A stretch of 64,000 nucleotides of DNA, from NCBI GenBank assembly GCA_024364735.1, contig JAGFNQ010001610.1, positions 301,264 to 365,263 of the forward strand, read 5' to 3'. The stretch is from Boesenbergia rotunda (lineage: Eukaryota; Streptophyta; Magnoliopsida; Zingiberales; Zingiberaceae). Positions 57,633-64,000 of the stretch are shown here, piece by piece. Both the position numbers and the translations under genes were made by a program. The first letter of the stretch is position 1, and each line of letters starts with the position of its first letter. The notes beneath the pieces were generated by a model that did no database searches, was not told where the DNA came from, and worked only from the letters and a program-made list of their open reading frames with translations.

Positions 57633-59838
57633 TGTGATATGAGAGAAGTGTCCTAAGGCAATCATCTTATGATTATAATCATTTATTTTAATAAATGAAT
57701 ATATTCACTATTTGAGTATACATGATTATTTGATTAAGATCTTAAGCTCATTTACTGAATGTCCGCAATACAATTCACAGCATGAGAGAATTTATGATGA
57801 ATTCACAACTAGTGATTATCTCTACATGTGTAATTATGAAGTATTGAAATTGTCCCTAGTCGATGAATTGATAAATACGGACACTATCAATTCTGTTCTG
57901 ACTAGCATAGGTTATTCTCTAATCAGCTGATTCTCACTGGCTGGTGACATTGAGATGTCCGGAGATAAACATGAATGCTAGTTAAGGGAACTAGTTCATT
58001 GGAGTGACTGGCTGTAAAACTTCATATGGTAGTCTACATATAGATATGTTAGTGAAGTTCTTACTGCAGCTTAAGTGCGATGTTCCTTTGACTTGCGGTG
58101 TTCAAGTCATCTTGGTCATGGAGACTTATACTTTGACATCTTAAGCAAGCATCTCCAAGGAGGTGTGGACCCAGGATGATTGGGTATAAGCCGAAGTGCC
58201 CGAAGATGTTTGAACAGCCTACAAAGGATTCACCACTCCTTGCGAGGAGATGTATACCCGAGGCCTATCGTCGGATTGTTACTCGAAGCCTCTGGCCAGA
58301 GCATGACATGTTCAGAGTATGAATCTCTTAAATACATGAGAGTAATTAGAATCCATAGGACGAGGAAACGTTACTTGGGCTAGGTGTGACGTAGTCAGCC
58401 TAGTGGGGACTGACACACATAGACCATGTCCTGAACCAAGTGAGTATAAGATGGTGAAGGGAATGGGGCACGATTCATTATAGCTGCTGAAGGGTTTCAG
58501 AATCATTTCTGAGGTCAACCGTTGATCTTTCAATTAATTGGGGATCATGATGTACTACTAGGTGTCACTCATGATCGTTCTATAATTAATTAGTTAATTA
58601 TGAACGACCAACATAAATTGAAAGTCTATTTGGTCACACGCATAACGAGTAATTCGAAGGATTTAAAACAAGTTGAGAATTGGATTCTTCAATCGAGATA
58701 GACTATTTTTGGTAAGTCCAAACAATAGTCAAAACTGAATTTATTTCAGACGCATCGGAAGCATAGAATGGCTAAGTCTTTTAAAGACTTAATGAGTGAA
58801 TTAAATAAGTTTAATTCATTAAGGGATTTGATCCAATTGGGGTTAGATGGGCCAGCCAAGGAAGGGGGTCTCCTCTCTTCTTGTCATGGTCGGCCACCAC
58901 CATAAGAGAATAAGGCTATTTTGGTTTGTTTTATAAAATAGACCAAAGGTTGGTTTATTTTATAAAAGGTTATATAAATTTTATATAAATTTTTATATAA
59001 TGAACCATGAGTTGGTTTGTTTAATAAAATTTATATAATGAACCAATGGTTGGTTTGTTTTATAAAATTTTATATAATGAACCAATGGTTGGTTTGTTTT
59101 ATAAATTTTATATAATCATGCCAAAAGAAAGAGAGTCTTGATTATGGATTGATTGAGAAATTATTCCATAATCAAGAAGAAGAAGTTTGATCATAAGAGC
59201 CTTGATTATGGATTGATTGAGAAATTATTCCATAATCAAGGAGAGGTTTGCTTGGGAATTAAGAAATCTCTCCCTATATAAAGGACCCAAGGGGTGCCAT
59301 GGAAGATGATCCATCCAAGAATTGCTTGGGCTCTCTCATCTTCTTCTCTCCCTCTCTCTTGGCCGGCCATAGGCCTCCCCTCTTTCTTCTTGCCGTGAGC
59401 ACAAGGAGAAGCATCAAGGCGACGAAGTTCTTCCTTGCGACGATCTTCCTCTTCGGCCAACCTTGGTGGTGAGTCTTTCGATTTGATTACTCTCTCAGTT
59501 TTCGTCGTGTTCACGGAGAATCTAGTAGTTCTCGTGAACACGAAACTCGTGGCTTAGCGAAGTCATCCCGACGATACTCGGCGTGGATACGAATAGAGGC
59601 GGAGCTTTCAAGGGACGCTAACGGTTGGATCTCGTCCCTTCTTCCAAGTTACACAAGGTAATTCGTAGAGTAATTTCCTTTTCTACAAAAATTTTATATT
59701 ACGATTATGTGAACACATTACATGCTTAGGATATGTGTTAGAATAATTTAGGAAATTATTCATGCTTTTGTTTCCGCTGCATGTAATTATGTAACAATTA
59801 CAATACGTGTCCGCGCCGGCATGCACCCGGTCCCAACA
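57633..59838 (+). mobile_element. Family Y LTR, second copy
   Basis: Collinear with 46652-48887 from TATGAGAGAAGTG to CGGTCCCAACA at 59838. The GGCCGGCC palindromes of the first copy are degenerate here (GGGCCAGCC near 58849, GTCGGCCAC near 58898), and a local tandem repeat of TTATATAATGAACCA type replaces part of the region (58960-59120). TATA box near 59273. The left boundary is less clear than in the first copy. Confidence 0.8.
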
Positions 59839-59839
59839 G

Positions 59840-59851
59840 TGGTATCAGAGC
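59840..59851 (+). promoter_or_regulatory. Primer-binding site of Y, second copy
   Basis: TGGTATCAGAGC two bases after the LTR end. Confidence 0.88.
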
Positions 59852-60273
59852 CGGTTAGTGTTCGACATAATCATATAATTATTTTGCGGAAAACTTTGTC
59901 ATGATCTCAATTTTGGAAAAATTTTCAATTATGGAAACTTTTCAATTATAGTAAATTTTAGATTTAGGAATTTCAAAGTTTGGAAATCCTCATGAAATTT
60001 CGCAAACTTTTGAAATATCTCTGTTTCTGAAATTTTATGATAATTGTGAAAACTTTCCATTTTTGGAAACATTCCAATTTTGGAAATACGTAAGTTTTCT
60101 TTGTACCAGAAACTTACAATAATTCTGAAAACCTTTTAATTTTGGAAACTTTCAATTTATGGAAAGCTCGTAATTTTGGGCACTTTCTTTTCATGAAAGT
60201 CTAGACATTTTATGGAAACATTAATTGACAATTAAATTCAAATTGGTTTTTAAATTATTAATAAAATTCTTTA
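59852..60273 (+). other. Leader of Y, second copy
   Basis: AT-rich leader with TTTTGGAAA and TTTCCAATT repeats, collinear with 48901-49165. No ORF. Confidence 0.65.
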
Positions 60274-60512
60274 CTTTGGGGAGTGCCTCAGGGAGTCACC
60301 CAAATTAAAGTTAGTTGTTATAATTTAATTTCCTATTTTGAATATGAATTGTTAAAATTGATTTGGGTAGGCCTCGGGGAGCCATCCAAATTATATTATT
60401 AACAAGTTCTTTAATTGTCAAGTTTAATTTGGTTATGCCTCGGGGAGTAGGCCAAATTAGATTTACAACAAATTTCTTTTCTTTGAGGAGTGCCTCGGGG
60501 AGCCACCCAAAG
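60274..60512 (+). repeat. Four GCCTCGGGGAG hairpin units in the Y leader
   Basis: Four units at 60274-60306, 60362-60391, 60426-60457 and 60482-60512 share a central GCCTCGGGGAG (one has CCTCAGGGAG), flanked by TTTGG on the left and CCAAA on the right, so each can fold into a stem-loop. Spacing is 55-90 bases, start to start. They lie in the expected leader or gag-proximal part of the element. Confidence 0.7.
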
Positions 60513-61000
60513 TAAATAATTTGTTGTAATTAATTATCCATAAATAAAATATGTGATCAAATCTTGGAAATTTTTGAGGTAATTCTCAAACGATAATTTC
60601 CTTATTTGATTTATGAGATGATGCTCTTACATATTGTTGTCTCCAAAATTAATTAGGAAAAATTGTTTCCTATAAAGTTTATTTCCTTAAATAAGATTTT
60701 CATGATAATAATATGTGGTTGAATTAAGGGAATCGATCTCTTAATTTAATAAGATTTGATTTAGAGAAATCAAAGTCTTAAACATATTATTTTCGAAATT
60801 GATTATGACAATTTAGGAAATTGTTTCCCAAAATAATTCCTTGAATAAAGTGTGAAATTAGAATTAGGAAATCCGGTTCCTAATTCAATTAATGAGACTT
60901 GATAAATTAAGTCACATACATACTTTATTAAGGAAATCATTAGAACATGACATAATTATATGTCATGAATGTGCTTAAAAGGAAAAGGATGAGACCCAAA
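60513..61000 (+). other. AT-rich interior of Y, no ORF
   Basis: Contains loosely repeated blocks (GGAAATTGTTTCC, AGGAAATCGGTTCC type). No gag or pol reading frame is recognisable. It ends at a CACTA terminus. Confidence 0.5.
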
Positions 61001-61300
61001 CACTACTAGAATTTTTGCATTCAACAACACATAATCGACAACGGTTTTTTGATAAAGTGTTGTCTTATGTCAATTTAACAACAGTTTTAGTATTAACCGT
61101 TGTTGTTGTTGGTCTGTATACGTAAAAAGACAACAGTAATAACAAAATGTTGTCGTATGTATACTCAACGACAACAGTTATAAAATAACTGTTGTCTATA
61201 GGCGGGATTTACAACAACTGATGTGATAAACTGTTGTCTATTATGACAATAGACAACAGTTATATTAAACTATTGTTGTATTGTTGTGCTGTTCAAGCAA
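61001..61300 (+). mobile_element. CACTA transposon left terminus with subterminal repeats
   Basis: CACTACTAGAATTTTT at 61001 is a canonical plant CACTA terminal inverted repeat start. It is followed within 280 bases by many direct and inverted ACAACAGTT / AACTGTTGT units. The element points right, so its interior is 61300 onward, where a GNAT gene begins. The opposite terminus is not in the window. The 3-bp left flank is AAA. Confidence 0.8.
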
Positions 61301-63688
61301 TAAACAAAATCAACGGTGGATATCCAACTGCAAAAAAAACCCCTCCTCACACAAACCCCTCGCAGCCACGAGTCGACGCCTCTCCCCCTTCTTCATCGGC
61401 CGAGTCCAAGGAAGCCCCGAGAGCTACCATTTCAGCTAAACTGGAACACCTGCGGCCCCTCATCTTCGTCTCTGTCCCGCAAATTCGGCAGTACCGAGCC
61501 ACCCGTGTCCCTGGCGGAGGCGCCGCCACGCCTGCTGCCTCCCGCCTCTGCGAGAAAGAAACCCTAGTCCTCGATGTGGATTCTGTGTCCGTGAAGGAGT
61601 GCGAATCGGATGAAGAGCTCCTGGCCGTTGTTCGCCTGAGGATCCGCACCTTCTACTATGAGTTTTACAAGTCATCCGGCGGCGAGGTGAGCAATGCGTT
61701 CTTTCCTTCGATCTATTTCCTAGTGGTTGTTCCCTATTCGTTTTTTTCACTAAGAAAAAGGTTTGATTGGGCAATGAGGTCCCTATAGTGCTGATGCTAT
61801 CTATTGGTTTTCAAGTTCTATTAGGATCAGGTTCGGCATCTGGAAGAAAGGGAGTTCCAAGCATTGAAAGACCGCATTGATGGTAAAAGAATAGGGTTTA
61901 AAAGAGCTGCTTGCATAAATGCCACTCTTCCATTATCACCGTCCTTAAGACATGCTGATGAAATTTATTCTGCTTGTAAGGTATGAAGATCATTCGGTGA
62001 ACATGAATTGCTATAAGTGCAGTGAGCTAATTCTTATATATGTTCTATAAAATCAACTTCAATATCTCTAATGTTACACTGGTGGCTATAAATCAATGGT
62101 TCAATGTATTCATAAAAGGTGAATCTTCTATGTGCTAATCACGCTTCAACTTTGCTCATATGAAATCCATTCATGATTGAGACTCTTTTTCTTGAAATGT
62201 CGAGGACTGTTGCTTGATGGAATTATATGTTTGAAACATCATAATGACTATGTGGGTAAGAACCTCAACTTCCCAACAACCTACATTTCAGGATGACTTA
62301 CATGCCACTTCAATTAGATATATCTTAGACGGAATTTCCTAAGTTAAGCCTGATGTTCACAAAAAACAATGCTTTGATGTGACTTATTATATTAGTTGAT
62401 TTTCTTCTCTTGAAGTTCGTCTTTCATACTTGTGCAAAATGGGAATACTTGCAATTGCACGGCCAATTGATGAAATTGCTAGGGATAACTAAGCTGCAAT
62501 CTAAAATGGTTTTACCTTTTATACATTTTAAATATTTAATTCTTGCATAACCCAAAAAAGCTCTAATGAAAAGGTGATTATTTATTTGGTTATACTCAAG
62601 ATTTCCCTTCTTGTATAGATAGATTAAATTTCGTATTCAAGGACCGTACTAGTTTCTGAAGACATTAAAGGTGTTGGTATTTTGTCTTTTAAGGTTTCTG
62701 TTCCATTGATTTCATTACTGGTCTCTTGTCAGTTATTCTCCTGAAATATTGATTTATGTTTTTTCCTAGAAATCAAAAAGCTTTTGTTATTTCTTCTTTC
62801 TTTGTAATGTATAAAAACACAGGATTATAATTTTATTTAAATTTATAAGGTCACAGGACTTTTTTTATATAAATATGCAGTTTTCTCAAAATGGAGAAGA
62901 AAGAATAGTTGTGGCAACTCTAGATGTCAACCAATGTATCAAATTGGCTGATGAATTGACAGGAAAGCATCCTAAGGTACATTCTGCTCAAGCATATTTG
63001 GATTAACCTTCACTAAGGGTTTTAGATGCTCTTGTCTTTTATTACACAATGTGCATGAATAAGAGGTTTTCCTTTTCTCTAGCTATTTTTAAAAAATATT
63101 TTTCCAGTCTCAATTAGACTCTCGAAATTTCTTCACCATTTTCATTAATCTACATTCACGTGATTTAAGATGGATAGAAACATATTTTTACCCCCTATGA
63201 ATAACAAATTTAAGTTGTTAACTTTGGTTTACAACTATCGGATGTTGTTCGACCATTTATTGCACAAACAAGAACTCATTTCACTGCTTTTCTTGGTCCA
63301 CATTACTTCAAAAGAAGGTTTAAATTTAAGCTCTACTATTTCTATTATGTTCTGTTGTCCAACTGCCATGGATTCTCTCTTGAAATGAGACAACATATTA
63401 TACATTAAAGATCATTCTTCCTTTTTCCCAAAATTTAATCAATCCTCTCCTCCATTGCTGCTGTTATTGTATTTATACATGTTGATATTATTGATTTTTT
63501 TTTTTGTCTTAGTCATGATTGCATCCAAGGGCGACATTAATTTGCTGCCAAATGAAAACATGAACAGGTCCCGGGAGCTAGTCTGACGAGGGCATATCTA
63601 AGTAATGTGTGTGTTGCTAGTGAGCTGCAAAGAAATGGCTTGGGATATGCAATAGTTACCAAATCTAAAATAGTTGCCTACTCTTGGG
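61243..63688 (+). CDS. GNAT-family N-acetyltransferase, 5' part (four exons visible)
   Basis: Exons: to 61686, 61831-61980, 62881-62976 and 63568-63688, all with GT-AG borders and keeping one frame. Exon 1 ends with a LLAVVRLRIRTFYYEFYKSS-like segment. Exon 2 has EREFQALKDRIDGKRIGFKR and CINATLPLS. Exon 3 has RIVVATLDVNQC. Exon 4 has AYLSNVCVASELQRNGLGYA, which includes the acetyl-CoA-binding Q-x-x-G-x-G pattern. These match plant plastid-type GNATs, which transfer acetyl groups from acetyl-CoA to amines. The last exon or exons lie beyond 64000. The first in-frame ATG (61243) is inside transposon repeats, and no other in-frame ATG precedes the conserved part, so the native 5' end may be missing. 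It could be a captured gene fragment or an expressed gene with a new start. Confidence 0.72.
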
Positions 63689-64000
63689 GTAAATTTTCCT
63701 TGTGTTGGTTTCAATAATTCAATTCACCCTACGCTGCATCATTTCACTTGACAATAGATCTATTGAAAATAAGGAAATTTCTATTTAATGGCGGAGTAAG
63801 TATAAATAGTTTATTGTGTTTTGTAAAACGTACCAAGGATAATTGTATTCCCCAATCCCATAAATTTAGATTCCTTTCAAGTTTAGTTTCATGTTTATTG
63901 TGTTTTTTAGTTTTGCTTCAGGTGCTCGGTCATCCATCACGAGGTTGCTACTTTGCATCTAGAAACATTAATTATTAGTTGGCCTAATAAATCCAGCACA
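63689..64000 (+). other. Presumed intron of the GNAT gene
   Basis: Follows the donor GGTAAATT after exon 4. AT-rich; I found no segment matching the expected next GNAT exon before the window ends. The ORF at 63748-63978 has no domain. Confidence 0.5.

Noticed and set aside
61316..61567. Alternative 83-codon start frame for the GNAT gene
   Set aside because: It overlaps the GNAT exon in another frame and stops before the conserved region. It would serve as the start only if a frameshift were shown by transcript data.

Overview
The window is plant nuclear DNA. It is a nested pile of LTR retrotransposons around one intact single-exon gene, with a partial multi-exon gene at the right edge. The evidence is LTR pairs with tRNA-iMet-type primer sites (TGGTATCAGAGC), Copia and Ty3/Gypsy signatures, PIF/Harbinger and CACTA-like DNA transposon remains, GT-AG introns and an NHL/LEA_2 gene. 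The GC-rich NHL gene in AT-rich surroundings suggests a monocot, but that is inference. I saw no bacterial operon, rRNA, tRNA gene or CRISPR array.

Layout. Bases 1-8251 hold family P (Sirevirus-like Copia): an LTR fragment, then a 7.2-kb minus-strand element with two LTRs, a broken gag and a 3-kb non-coding spacer. Bases 8252-13556 are the least TE-rich part: the NHL gene (9753-10463, minus), a DUF4283-like scrap and a decayed PIF/Harbinger element. Bases 13557-28244 hold family F (Copia, minus): an inverted related LTR, the 3' LTR, a decayed pol, a nested gag-only element A (19968-25857, with perfect 5-bp target duplication CCTTC), the F gag and leader, and a shortened 5' LTR. Bases 28245-33933 hold rearranged P LTRs and a Gypsy LTR with an Athila-type primer site, followed by a Q/F-rich broken ORF.

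Bases 33934-43579 repeat 18594-28244 almost exactly, including nested element A. Bases 43580-46651 hold a deleted P element whose only ORF is a 94-residue double zinc-knuckle protein. Bases 46652-49165 are a family Y LTR and leader, ending at a single N (49166). Next come a Gypsy-like LTR end, a truncated F element (50611-53590), mixed LTR debris with ATCGAT-rich DNA, a CACTA-like terminus (55735-55975), a Sirevirus-like spacer, and a second Y LTR and leader (57633-60240). At 61001 a CACTA terminus begins, and directly inside it lies a GNAT acetyltransferase gene (four exons seen, continuing past the window).

The most striking pattern is that several unrelated-looking LTR families carry CG-centred palindromes, usually paired and just upstream of the LTR TATA box, with a different core in each family: GGCGCC, GTCGAC, GAGGCGCCTC, GGCCGGCC. 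The internal spacer of one family has ATCGAT where a homologous spacer has GTCGAC. Palindromes and multiple polypurine tracts are, from memory, reported for Sireviruses. The exchange of cores within conserved flanks, and the spread to other families, is what deserves a second look.
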